Shown here one piece after another: positions 1-7,032 of a DNA stretch of 9,589 nucleotides (position 1 is the stretch's first letter; each line of letters starts with the position of its first letter). A model generated the notes under the pieces. That model did no database searches. It had not been told where the DNA came from and was given only the letters and a program-made list of their open reading frames with translations. The position numbers and the translations under genes were made by a program. The DNA is from Rickettsiales bacterium (GTDB taxonomy: Bacteria; Pseudomonadota; Alphaproteobacteria; TMED127): NCBI GenBank assembly GCA_002690875.1, contig NZGH01000020.1:1-9589 (forward strand). The letters are read 5' to 3'.

Positions 1-1
1 A

Positions 2-595
2 ACAAAGAAAAATTTTCAAAGCTCATTGGAGAAATCTATTTCTAGAGAAGAGGCTGAAAAGGCAGTTGAAACACTAATAAGGTGGGCCGGAGACGATCCA
101 TCAAGAGAAGGGCTTAGAGAAACACCTAAAAGAGTCGTAAACGCATTTAATGAGTTTTTCTCAGGATATAACGAATCACCCAATGATTACCTAAGCAAAA
201 CATTTGAAGATGTTCAAGGTTATGAAGATTTAGTAATGCTGAAGGATATATCTTTTCATTCTCACTGCGAACATCACATGGTGCCGATTATAGGTAAAGT
301 ACATTTAGCATACATACCCACTAAAAAAGTCGTCGGTATTTCTAAGTTAGCTAGAGTTGTAGATATTTTTGCAAAGAGACTTCAAACACAGGAAACTATG
401 ACTCAACAAATAGCGAAGTGTATTGAAAAATCTTTAAAACCAAAGGGCGTAGCTGTATATATTGAAGCTTTACACCAATGTATGACAACCAGAGGTGTTC
501 AAAAACCAAATGTATCTACTATAACATGTTGTTTTCTAGGCGAATTTAAATCAAACAAATCAATTGAGCAAAGGTTCTCTGATTATATAAAATAA
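2..595 (+). CDS. folE: GTP cyclohydrolase I (FolE), 5' end outside the window
   Basis: Converts GTP to 7,8-dihydroneopterin triphosphate, the first step of tetrahydrofolate synthesis, in the cytoplasm. Family signatures are plain: [19 protein letters not shown] near the N-terminus, [33 protein letters not shown], and [10 protein letters not shown]. Counting from the TTG at 26, the three zinc ligands of the family are Cys81, His84 and Cys152, so the active enzyme core is intact. The reading frame stays open upstream to base 2 (no stop in TKKNFQSSL before the TTG), and the TTG at 26 has no ribosome binding site. The family usually has some 15-25 residues before this point, so I infer that the true start lies just outside the window and treat the gene as 5'-partial; TTG 26 is the alternative. 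hisI follows after 3 bases, so the two are almost certainly co-transcribed. This folE-hisI order is familiar from alphaproteobacteria such as rhizobia. Confidence 0.95.
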   Translation, partial: TKKNFQSSLEKSISREEAEKAVETLIRWAGDDPSREGLRETPKRVVNAFNEFFSGYNESPNDYLSKTFEDVQGYEDLVMLKDISFHSHCEHHMVPIIGKVHLAYIPTKKVVGISKLARVVDIFAKRLQTQETMTQQIAKCIEKSLKPKGVAVYIEALHQCMTTRGVQKPNVSTITCCFLGEFKSNKSIEQRFSDYIK

Positions 596-598
596 ATT

Positions 599-1072
599 AT
601 GAAAATAATCTTTTCAAAAAGAACCTCAGTTGAAGAAGTAGAAGAAGGAAAAAGCCTTCAACCCAAATTTGATGAAAATGGTTTGATCCCAGTTATTACA
701 ATTGATGCTGAAGATAATCAAGTCTTAATGCATGGTTACATGAATGAAGAAGCTTTAAAAGCATCATTAACATCAAAAATGTCTCATTACTGGTCAAGAA
801 GTAGAAGAAAAATTTGGAAAAAGGGAGAAACTTCTGGTTTTTTCCAAAATATTGTCAAAATTCAAGTTGATGATGATCAAGATTGTATCATTCTTTTTGT
901 AAAACTCTCGGGAACAAAAGCAAGTTGTCATGTAGGTTACAAATCATGCTTTTACAGGGAGCTTGAAAAAAAGGGTGAAAGCTTTTCAACAAATTTAGTT
1001 TTTAATGAAGACAAAAAAATTTTTGATCCTAACGAAGTTTACAAAGGTCTAGAAAACCCTACAAAACTTTAG
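599..1072 (+). CDS. hisI: Phosphoribosyl-AMP cyclohydrolase (HisI)
   Basis: Opens the purine ring of phosphoribosyl-AMP to give ProFAR, the third step of histidine synthesis, in the cytoplasm. The 157-residue protein carries VLMHGYMNEEAL (43-54), HYWSRSRRKIWKKGETSG (63-80), the Asp-rich metal site VDDDQD (90-95) and CHVGYKSCFYRE (110-121). It is a stand-alone HisI: there is no HisE (phosphoribosyl-ATP pyrophosphatase) domain, only a tail of about 36 residues with no motif I recognise. Asp91, Asp93 and Asp95 match the magnesium-binding aspartates. In many family members the residue after the first of these Asp is a zinc-ligand Cys (VDCDQD); here it is Asp92, with a Cys at 96 instead, while the other two zinc cysteines (110 and 117) are kept. 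It starts 3 bases after folE with no visible Shine-Dalgarno sequence, which suggests translation coupled to folE. Confidence 0.94.
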   Translation: MKIIFSKRTSVEEVEEGKSLQPKFDENGLIPVITIDAEDNQVLMHGYMNEEALKASLTSKMSHYWSRSRRKIWKKGETSGFFQNIVKIQVDDDQDCIILFVKLSGTKASCHVGYKSCFYRELEKKGESFSTNLVFNEDKKIFDPNEVYKGLENPTKL

Positions 1073-1144
1073 AATTCTCTTTAATTTAATTTTTTTTTTT
1101 GTATTATAAAATTAAAGTAAACTTTTTATTTTGGAGGAAATATT
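1073..1144 (+). promoter_or_regulatory. Leader of the aldehyde dehydrogenase gene with strong RBS
   Basis: This 72-base spacer holds an 11-base T run (1090-1100), then TATTATAAA (1102-1110), which resembles a -10 element, and GGAGG at 1133-1137, seven bases before the ATG at 1145. The ribosome binding site is clear and unusual here, because most genes in the window lack one. I see no convincing -35 hexamer at the right distance, so the promoter is only a suggestion. No stable hairpin precedes the T run, so it is not a standard terminator for hisI. Confidence 0.5.
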
Positions 1145-2662
1145 ATGGACGCTTCGATCCTTAACTATAAGGTCAACGATAATGTTGGCGACTTTTTAAG
1201 TAAAGAAAAAAAATTATACATTGCTGGTAAATGGATAGATCCTAATTCTGGCAAATCTTTTGACGTAGAGGATCCTGCTACTGGAAAAAAAATTGCTTCT
1301 TGCTCTGCTGGAAATAATAAAGATATTGATCTAGCCGTTAAAGCAGCTAGAAAAGCATTTGATTCAGGAGTTTGGACTGATATGTCTAACAGCGAAAAAG
1401 GTAAAATCATCTGGAAAATTGGTGATCTTATTGATAAGCATGGTGAAGAGTTAGCTCAACTTGAGTCTTTAGACAACGGAAAACCTGTTGCTGTTGCTGG
1501 TGCTGCTGATGTACCACTTTCATCCGACATTTTTAGATATATGGCAGGTTGGGCAACGAAAATTGAAGGAAATACAATTCCTTATTCTTGTTTATATACA
1601 CCAGGTGCAAAATATCATAGCTACACTTTAAGAGAACCAGTTGGTGTTTGTGGTCAAATTATTCCATGGAATTTTCCGTTACTAATGGCAGCATGGAAAA
1701 TTGCTCCTGCGTTGACTGCTGGCTGTACAATTGTGCTTAAACCAGCAGAGCAAACCCCTTTATCTGCTCTTAGGTTAACAGAAATCATACATGATGCAGG
1801 CATTTTACCGGAAGGTGTTTTAAATGTTGTAACAGGTTTTGGTGAAGACGCTGGTGCCCCATTAGCTGAACATCCAATGGTTGATAAAGTTGCTTTTACT
1901 GGATCAACTGAAGTTGGTAAAATAATTACAAAAGCGGCCTCTGGTAATCTAAAAAAAGTATCATTGGAACTTGGAGGAAAATCTCCTACAATTATATTTC
2001 CAGACGCTGATATTGATGCAGCTATCGCAGGTGCAGCCTCGGCTATATTTTTTAATCACGGCCAATGCTGTTGTGCAGGTTCTAGATTATTTGCTCATGA
2101 GAAAGTTTTTGATAAAGTTTCAGAAGGCATAGCTAAAATTGCTGAAAATATCAAAGTTGGTCCTGGTATGGAAGCTTCAACAGAGATGGGACCCCTTATT
2201 TCAGATGAACAGTATCAAAAAGTAGCTGGTTACATAGAATCTGGAAAGACAGAAGGTGGTGAAGTGATTGCTGGCGGAAATTATGACAACTCCTCAGGTG
2301 GTCACTTTGTTCATCCAACGGTTTTTGCAAAAACAAATGCTGACATGACTCTTGTAAAAGAAGAAATTTTTGGTCCAGTTGTCTGTGCACAACCATTTTC
2401 TGACGAAAGTTTAGAAAAAATTGCAAACGAAGCTAACAATACTAACTTTGGTTTAGCTGCAAGTGTCTGGACTAAAGATATTAGCGTTGCTCATAAAATG
2501 GCAGCAAAAATTCGTGCAGGTACAGTATGGGTCAATTGTCATAATATTTTTGATGCATCCCTTCCATTTGGCGGTTATAAGGAATCTGGATGGGGAAGAG
2601 AGATGGGTCACGAAGTCTTAAAGAATTACACCGAAGTAAAAGCTGTAACTGTAAATCTTTAA
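1145..2662 (+). CDS. NAD(P)-dependent aldehyde dehydrogenase
   Basis: Oxidises an aldehyde to its carboxylic acid with NAD(P)+; cytoplasmic. The 505-residue length is standard for the ALDH superfamily. Visible landmarks are IIPWNFPLLMAAWK (172-185, with the oxyanion Asn176), LKPAEQTP (198-205, cofactor-binding Lys199), FTGSTEVGK (251-259, Rossmann turn), ELGGKSP (275-281, general base Glu276), GQCCCAGSR (306-314, catalytic Cys309 by alignment with ALDH2), EEIFGPV (406-412, Glu407) and LPFGGYKESGWGRE (473-486). The triple Cys at the active site resembles the ALDH1/2, betaine-aldehyde and phenylacetaldehyde dehydrogenase group, so the enzyme is complete but its substrate cannot be fixed from sequence. 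The ATG has a strong GGAGG site seven bases upstream. The downstream neighbours are a YjcH-like/ActP acetate transport pair, so acetaldehyde or another short-chain aldehyde is a reasonable guess, no more. A hairpin follows the stop codon. Confidence 0.93.
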   Translation: MDASILNYKVNDNVGDFLSKEKKLYIAGKWIDPNSGKSFDVEDPATGKKIASCSAGNNKDIDLAVKAARKAFDSGVWTDMSNSEKGKIIWKIGDLIDKHGEELAQLESLDNGKPVAVAGAADVPLSSDIFRYMAGWATKIEGNTIPYSCLYTPGAKYHSYTLREPVGVCGQIIPWNFPLLMAAWKIAPALTAGCTIVLKPAEQTPLSALRLTEIIHDAGILPEGVLNVVTGFGEDAGAPLAEHPMVDKVAFTGSTEVGKIITKAASGNLKKVSLELGGKSPTIIFPDADIDAAIAGAASAIFFNHGQCCCAGSRLFAHEKVFDKVSEGIAKIAENIKVGPGMEASTEMGPLISDEQYQKVAGYIESGKTEGGEVIAGGNYDNSSGGHFVHPTVFAKTNADMTLVKEEIFGPVVCAQPFSDESLEKIANEANNTNFGLAASVWTKDISVAHKMAAKIRAGTVWVNCHNIFDASLPFGGYKESGWGREMGHEVLKNYTEVKAVTVNL

Positions 2663-2682
2663 GAACCAGATTTAAATTTTTC

Positions 2683-2712
2683 AAGTCAGGCTATTAAATC
2701 ATAGCCTGACTT
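2683..2712 (+). terminator. Hairpin between the aldehyde dehydrogenase and DUF485/actP genes
   Basis: Perfect 12-bp inverted repeat: AAGTCAGGCTAT (2683-2694), loop TAAATC (2695-2700), ATAGCCTGACTT (2701-2712). It starts 20 bases after the aldehyde dehydrogenase stop codon and is probably its terminator or an mRNA 3'-end stabiliser. The tail after the stem is TTAAAATT rather than a run of T, so termination may be incomplete. The stem ends only six bases before the ATG of the next gene. Confidence 0.65.
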
Positions 2713-2718
2713 AAAATT

Positions 2719-2988
2719 ATGAACAAAAATATAAATGACAACAATTTAAAAAAATTAATTTTTTACTCAAATTTGATTAGCTACTCACTATCTTTTATTG
2801 TACTAATTCTTTACTTCTCTTTTATATTAATACTAGGTTTTAAACCTGAATTTTTTCACAAAACCTTACCCGACTCTTCAGTTACATATGGAATTTTTTC
2901 AGGTTTGTTTATTATAATTATTTCTGTTTTTTTGACATTTATTTATGTTGTTCTGTCAAATTTATTTTTAGATAAATTAAAGAAATGA
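2719..2988 (+). CDS. yjcH: DUF485 family small membrane protein (YjcH-like)
   Basis: The 89-residue protein has two membrane helices (about 20-40 and 59-81) joined by a short loop containing FKPEFF and the segment [12 protein letters not shown]. This layout, and the pattern [16 protein letters not shown] ... [11 protein letters not shown], matches the DUF485 family, whose E. coli member YjcH is encoded between acs and actP. The family's molecular role is unknown; constant linkage to sodium:solute symporters suggests a partner or accessory subunit. The stop codon overlaps the actP start (ATGA at 2985-2988), so the two genes are translationally coupled. No Shine-Dalgarno sequence precedes the ATG, and the hairpin at 2683-2712 lies almost against it. 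No acs (acetyl-CoA synthetase) gene is present in this window. The assignment rests on length, topology and neighbour. Confidence 0.82.
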   Translation: MNKNINDNNLKKLIFYSNLISYSLSFIVLILYFSFILILGFKPEFFHKTLPDSSVTYGIFSGLFIIIISVFLTFIYVVLSNLFLDKLKK

Positions 2989-4583
2989 ATCTATTATTAT
3001 TCCTGACTCTATTAAGTTTTCCATTTTCCATAATGGCGTCCGACTTAAATAGTAAAAATTTTGCTGCAGTAGTCTTTGGTATTTTTGTGTTTATAACACT
3101 TTTAATAACATACTTTGCATCAAAAAAAAATTTCAATAAAAGTAATTATTATGCAGCTGGTGGGAAAATATCAGGTTTACAAAATGGGTTAGCTATAGCT
3201 GGAGATTACATGTCTGCAGCATCATTTCTTGGAATATCTGGGCTTGTTTTTTTTTCTGGTTTTGATGGTTTAATTTATTCAATAGGTTTTCTTGTAGGGT
3301 GGCCAATAATTTTATTTTTAATTGCAGAAAAGCTTAAAAATTTAGGGAAATATACATTTGCAGATGTAACATCAACAAGATTAACTCAATCTAGAATAAG
3401 AATTTTATCTGCAAGTGGAACTTTGGTAACAGTTATTTTTTATCTAATTGCTCAAATGGTTGGCGCAGGATCACTAATACAAATTTTATTTGGGTTACCA
3501 TACTATTACGCAATTTGGATAGTAGGATTATTAATGATTATTTATGTTAGTTTTGGTGGAATGATAGCTACAACATGGGTACAAATAATAAAAGCCATTC
3601 TTTTGATTTTAGGAGCGACAGCTCTTGCAATTATGGTTCTTAGCGATTATTCATTCAGTATCGGTAAATTACTAGAAGAGGCTAGTAATGTTCATCCAGA
3701 AAAAGAATCAATTTTATTTCCTGGTAAACTTATTAGTGATCCAATATCTGCTATTTCGTTGGGAGTAGCTTTAATATTTGGAACAGCAGGCTTACCGCAT
3801 ATCTTGATGAGATTTTTCACAGTCCCAGATGCAAAAAGTTCAAGAATTTCAGCTTTCTACGCAACAACTTTTATTGGTTATTTTTATATTTTAACATTTG
3901 TAATTGGTTTTGGAGCTATCATTTTTTTAACTAATAACTTAAATTATACTGACTTTGAAAACAATCTCATTGGTTCAAACAATATGGCTGCAATTCATTT
4001 ATCTCACGCTCTAGGTGGTGATATTTTTTTAGGATTTATTTCAGCTGTAGCATTTGCAACTATTTTAGCTGTGGTATCGGGTCTTACGCTTGCTGGAGCA
4101 TCTGCAATTGGAAGAGACCTTTATGTATTCGTAATAAAAAAAGGTAGAAGTAACGAAAAAAAAGAAATTTTAGTCTCTAAAATTTCCTCTGTTTTTTTAG
4201 GAATAATTGCAATAATCCTAGGTATTATTTTCCAGGGACAAAATGTTGCTTTTATGGTTGGTCTAGCATTTGCAGTTGCAGCTAGTACAAATTTTCCCAT
4301 TCTGTTTCTCACAATATCATGGAAAAAATTAACTACTAATGGAGCGATGTATGGTGGATTTATTGGTCTATTTAGTGCATTACTTTTTGTTTTCCTGGGA
4401 CCTACTGTTTGGGTTGAAACTCTAGGATTTGAGAATGCAATATTTCCTTACAAGTATCCCGGAATTTTTTCGATGTCAATTTCATTTTTCTCAATCATAA
4501 CTATTTCTTTAATTGACAAGAAAAATAGAGATGAGAACAAGTTCAAAGAATTAACTAAAAAGTCATATTTAGAGAGTAAATAA
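2985..4583 (+). CDS. actP: Cation/acetate symporter ActP (sodium:solute symporter family)
   Basis: Inner-membrane transporter that takes up acetate and related short monocarboxylates with a cation. The 532 residues are close to the 549 of E. coli ActP, and long stretches match what I know of that protein: [19 protein letters not shown] (67-85, including the sodium-site helix), [22 protein letters not shown] (94-115), GKYTFADV (121-128), LIAQMVGAG (154-162), TTWVQIIKA (196-204), [16 protein letters not shown] (265-280), [25 protein letters not shown] (350-374) and [15 protein letters not shown] (420-434). The N-terminus ([20 protein letters not shown]) resembles the cleavable signal of E. coli ActP. 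It overlaps the DUF485 gene by four bases. An HTH gene begins directly after its stop codon. Substrate by homology is acetate; glycolate, propionate or pyruvate remain possible. Confidence 0.95.
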   Translation: MNLLLFLTLLSFPFSIMASDLNSKNFAAVVFGIFVFITLLITYFASKKNFNKSNYYAAGGKISGLQNGLAIAGDYMSAASFLGISGLVFFSGFDGLIYSIGFLVGWPIILFLIAEKLKNLGKYTFADVTSTRLTQSRIRILSASGTLVTVIFYLIAQMVGAGSLIQILFGLPYYYAIWIVGLLMIIYVSFGGMIATTWVQIIKAILLILGATALAIMVLSDYSFSIGKLLEEASNVHPEKESILFPGKLISDPISAISLGVALIFGTAGLPHILMRFFTVPDAKSSRISAFYATTFIGYFYILTFVIGFGAIIFLTNNLNYTDFENNLIGSNNMAAIHLSHALGGDIFLGFISAVAFATILAVVSGLTLAGASAIGRDLYVFVIKKGRSNEKKEILVSKISSVFLGIIAIILGIIFQGQNVAFMVGLAFAVAASTNFPILFLTISWKKLTTNGAMYGGFIGLFSALLFVFLGPTVWVETLGFENAIFPYKYPGIFSMSISFFSIITISLIDKKNRDENKFKELTKKSYLESK

Positions 4584-4847
4584 TTGTTTTTCTTTGACAT
4601 AGATAACCCAAAACCAGAAGAAATTAAAAAATGGATGAAAATTAATAATTTAAATGTTGAAAAGTCTTCAGAAATATTAGGACTAAGTAAAAGGCAATTT
4701 TCAAGGTTTTTATCTGGTGAAACTAACGCCAAAAGAGTTCATTCATTGGCTATGCAAATGGTTTGGCTTATTAATGAAAATAAGCGTGAGTTTGATAGAA
4801 AAATAATTAAGAAAAAAGTAAAAAAAATTTCAATACCAATCAAATAA
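4584..4847 (+). CDS. Small helix-turn-helix protein, TTG start
   Basis: An 87-residue protein with an XRE/Cro-like helix-turn-helix: a first helix PEEIKKWMKINNL (11-23), then VEKSSEILGLSKRQFSRFLSGE (25-46), where 27-33 and 36-43 are the scanning and recognition helices. This resembles small phage-like regulators of the form PTPEEIRAW...AA.LLGVS.RTW.RWE.GE. The C-terminus is very basic (Lys-rich, 72-81). The reading frame begins with a TTG that touches the actP stop codon (TAA 4581-4583) and is in the same frame as actP. A start at the ATG at 4635 would cut away most of the first helix, so I prefer the TTG. No ribosome binding site is seen, so termination-reinitiation from actP is likely. It ends one base before the convergent GT2 gene. 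It may regulate the actP unit, but that is inference from position alone. Confidence 0.72.
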   Translation: MFFFDIDNPKPEEIKKWMKINNLNVEKSSEILGLSKRQFSRFLSGETNAKRVHSLAMQMVWLINENKREFDRKIIKKKVKKISIPIK

Positions 4848-4848
4848 A

Positions 4849-5766
4849 TTAATCTTTGAAAAGTAAGTAATTCATTTTTTTATTTTCAGATCTTATTTTT
4901 TTCATGACGTCTAAAATAAGACCACAAAAAAAACTAAAAAAAGATAAAACAGACAAAAATCCTGCTAAAACAGCTGATGGGAGGCGTTCAACTAAACCAG
5001 TTAGATAAAATTCCTTAATAATTGGAATACCAACTGACAGAGATAACACCATAAAAAAAAAACTTAGGATTGTAAAAAATAATAAAGGTTTCTCATCCTT
5101 AATAAGTATTAAAATTAATTTCAAGATTTTGATACCATCTTTAAAAGTATTTAGTTTACTTACAGACCCCTCTGGTCTTGGTTTATATATGCAATCAAAC
5201 TCACCAATTTTAAAGCCTTGTTCTAAGGCATGAATAGTTAACTCCGCTTCAACTTCAAATTCATCTGAATTCTGAGGAAAAGTCTTTATAAACCTCTTTG
5301 AAAAGATTCTATATCCAGAGAAAATATCTGAAATATCATTACCAAATATATAATTAACAAAACGCGAGAACATCTGGTTACCGACTACATGTCCACGTCG
5401 GTATGCAGAAGGATTTGAATGAGTTCTTTTTGCAACAAGCATGTCATATTTTTCTCTAAAAAATGTGTCAATAGATTGCTTTATTTTACTGGTGTCATAT
5501 GTGTCGTCACCGTCTAACATTACATAAATATTTGCATCAAAATTATCAGAAAACATTCTTTTAACCACGTTACCTTTTCCTCTTTTTTTTTCTAAAATGA
5601 CTTTAACACCATGTTTTTTTACTTCTTTTATTGTATTATCTGTTGAAGAATTGTCGTAAACTATTATTTCTGAATTCGGTATATTTTTTTTTAAATCTTT
5701 AATAACTTTCCCAATTGTTGATTCCTCATTGAGACAAGGTATTTGAATTAAAATTTTTTTTTTCAT
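4849..5766 (-). CDS. Family 2 glycosyltransferase, DPM1-like, membrane-anchored
   Basis: A GT-A fold glycosyltransferase that probably moves a sugar from a nucleotide sugar to a polyprenyl phosphate or other membrane acceptor. In the 305 residues I see the nucleotide-binding start IQIPCLNEESTIGKVI (7-22), VYDNSSTDNT (36-45), RGKGNVVK (62-69), the metal site MLDGDDTYD (83-91, with Asp85, Asp87 and Asp88), and SDIFSGYRIFSKRF (146-159), which resembles the acceptor-loop region of dolichyl-phosphate mannose synthases and bacterial relatives. Two C-terminal membrane helices (about 228-252 and 265-288) anchor it to the inner membrane. The ATG overlaps the yaaA stop codon (ATGA), so it is coupled to yaaA, an unexpected partner. 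Codons 2-5 include a run of 10 A. Its 3' end converges on the HTH gene with a one-base gap and no terminator. Donor and acceptor cannot be told from sequence. Confidence 0.88.
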   Translation of the reverse strand: MKKKILIQIPCLNEESTIGKVIKDLKKNIPNSEIIVYDNSSTDNTIKEVKKHGVKVILEKKRGKGNVVKRMFSDNFDANIYVMLDGDDTYDTSKIKQSIDTFFREKYDMLVAKRTHSNPSAYRRGHVVGNQMFSRFVNYIFGNDISDIFSGYRIFSKRFIKTFPQNSDEFEVEAELTIHALEQGFKIGEFDCIYKPRPEGSVSKLNTFKDGIKILKLILILIKDEKPLLFFTILSFFFMVLSLSVGIPIIKEFYLTGLVERLPSAVLAGFLSVLSFFSFFCGLILDVMKKIRSENKKMNYLLFKD

Positions 5767-6521
5767 TTAGATATAAAAAGTAGCTTATTATTGGGTTCAT
5801 CGTATGAGTCAAATTCAAATCCTTCTTCATTGAATTTTTTAAGCTCTTCTATATCAAATATTTTATTGGTAATAATAAATTTTGCCATAATTCCTCTATA
5901 TTTTTTTATCATCATACCGGGAGCTTTTAGTTTATTATCTTTAAAAATTTTGAAGTCAAAACTTACAACTTTTGCATTCAAGTTATTTTTATCAATTGAC
6001 TCAAAATATTCTTGTGAAGAAAGATTAAATAAAAATTTAGTCTTATTCTTTGATAAATCATTATTTAAACAAGATGTTATCTTTTTTTTCCAAAATTCAT
6101 GTAATGAAATTCCTAAGATTGAATCAATTTTAGTACCCATTTCTAATCTATAAGGCTGAACTAAATCTAACGGTCTTAATAAACCATATAGTCCTGAGAG
6201 AATTCTCAACCTATTTTGAGCCAATAAGAGCAATTCTTTTGAAAATAATCTTATTGACAATCCATTAAAAGTATCGCCACTAAAAAGAAAAACTGCAGGT
6301 TTGAAAACATTATCGTTTGAATTAAAGTCTTGAAATCTTTGAAAATTGAGTTCTGTTAATGAATCGCTTATTTTCATTAAATTTTTTAATTTGTCAAATT
6401 TGAGATCTTTCAATTTTCTAATTAACAAGTTTGTATCATCAGTGAACAAAGGTTCACTTAATTCTAGAGATGACTTTTCAGGAAGAATATTAAGGTTTTT
6501 TGCTGGAGAAATAATTATCAT
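5763..6521 (-). CDS. yaaA: Peroxide stress protein YaaA (DUF328/UPF0246)
   Basis: E. coli YaaA, under OxyR control, limits free iron and DNA/protein damage during hydrogen peroxide stress; it is cytoplasmic and binds DNA. The 252 residues are close to E. coli's 258 and share its signatures: MIIISPAKNL (1-10), LMKISDSL (48-55), AVFLFSGDTFNGL (76-88), LRILSGLYGLLRPLDLVQPYRLEMGTK (105-131), NLSSQEYF (166-173), KKYRGIMAKFII (206-217) and FNEEGFEFD (230-238). The ATG gives exactly the conserved N-terminus. There is no Shine-Dalgarno sequence; a TATTATATCAT stretch just upstream could act as a -10, and the 43-base gap to the lipoprotein gene leaves room for a promoter. I see no OxyR-type site that I would defend. 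The 3' end overlaps the GT2 start by four bases. Confidence 0.95.
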   Translation of the reverse strand: MIIISPAKNLNILPEKSSLELSEPLFTDDTNLLIRKLKDLKFDKLKNLMKISDSLTELNFQRFQDFNSNDNVFKPAVFLFSGDTFNGLSIRLFSKELLLLAQNRLRILSGLYGLLRPLDLVQPYRLEMGTKIDSILGISLHEFWKKKITSCLNNDLSKNKTKFLFNLSSQEYFESIDKNNLNAKVVSFDFKIFKDNKLKAPGMMIKKYRGIMAKFIITNKIFDIEELKKFNEEGFEFDSYDEPNNKLLFISK

Positions 6522-6564
6522 AACTTGTATGATATAATAAATTTTAAAAAAAAATAAACTTTAA

Positions 6565-7032
6565 TTATTTAATCATAGCCCATCGACCGCTTTCCTCTCT
6601 ACATGCTGTACTGAAAGAATTTTGAGGACCAACACTACTATCTATTAAATATATATGTTCGATAAGCCTACAATTTGGGTTACCATAGTAACCTTTAATC
6701 TTAACAACACCTTCATTTCTACTTTTAGGGTTTTTCCAATACCCTGTATTAGTAATTTGATTGTTATCACTGATTTCAAGAATCCTTAAAGTTTCTTGTG
6801 TAAAATAATAATTATCATTTTGACCAATAAATTCTGCTAAATTTTCACCTACTATCAATCCAATAGTTGAACCTACTGAAGTTGTAAAAAGATCTCCATC
6901 TGAAAGATGATATCCAATGTACCCACCTGCTGCAGATGAGGATGTTTTTACAAGATTATCTCTATTTAAATTTGGAAGAGAACATCCAACTAAAAAAAAA
7001 ATGATGTAAAGCATAAAGAATTTTTTAATCAT
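6565..7032 (-). CDS. 17 kDa surface-antigen-like lipoprotein
   Basis: The 155-residue protein starts with a lipoprotein signal (MIKKFFMLYIIFFLVGC), with lipobox Cys17, so it should be a lipid-anchored envelope protein. A glycine-zipper-like stretch follows (about 33-70: AAGGYIGYHLSDG ... GSTIGLIVGENLAEFIG). The C-terminal domain (about 76-155) has the pattern TGYWKNPKSRNEGVVKI ... CRLIEH ... STACREESGRWAMI, which resembles the C-terminus of the Rickettsia 17 kDa surface antigen and its alphaproteobacterial relatives, including the Cys pair (121 and 144). I chose the ATG at 7032 because it places the lipobox normally; a longer frame starting at 7065 would add 11 residues before the signal and overlap the upstream gene by 41 bases. 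From 7032 the overlap is 8 bases. Function is unknown; the family is usually treated as an outer-membrane lipoprotein. Confidence 0.83.
   Translation of the reverse strand: MIKKFFMLYIIFFLVGCSLPNLNRDNLVKTSSSAAGGYIGYHLSDGDLFTTSVGSTIGLIVGENLAEFIGQNDNYYFTQETLRILEISDNNQITNTGYWKNPKSRNEGVVKIKGYYGNPNCRLIEHIYLIDSSVGPQNSFSTACREESGRWAMIK

Noticed and set aside
1090..1100. T11 run as a terminator for folE-hisI
   Set aside because: No stable hairpin precedes it, so it lacks the structure of an intrinsic terminator; it is more likely part of the A/T-rich leader.
1165..1410. Open frames on the - strand inside the aldehyde dehydrogenase gene (also 2196-2426)
   Set aside because: They are shadows of a conserved enzyme and show no family motif or start signal.
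4448..4732. 94-codon open frame on the - strand across the actP/HTH junction
   Set aside because: It is antisense to both genes, which have clear homology or a clear HTH motif, and it has no supporting signal.
5791..6153. 120-codon open frame on the + strand opposite yaaA
   Set aside because: It is antisense to a well-conserved gene, has a low-complexity Ser/Ile/Phe/Leu translation and no ribosome binding site.
6441..6458. 7-bp inverted repeat (AGTGAAC / GTTCACT, 4-base loop) in yaaA
   Set aside because: It lies within conserved coding sequence near the yaaA N-terminus, is short, and has no position relative to a start or stop that would suggest a function.
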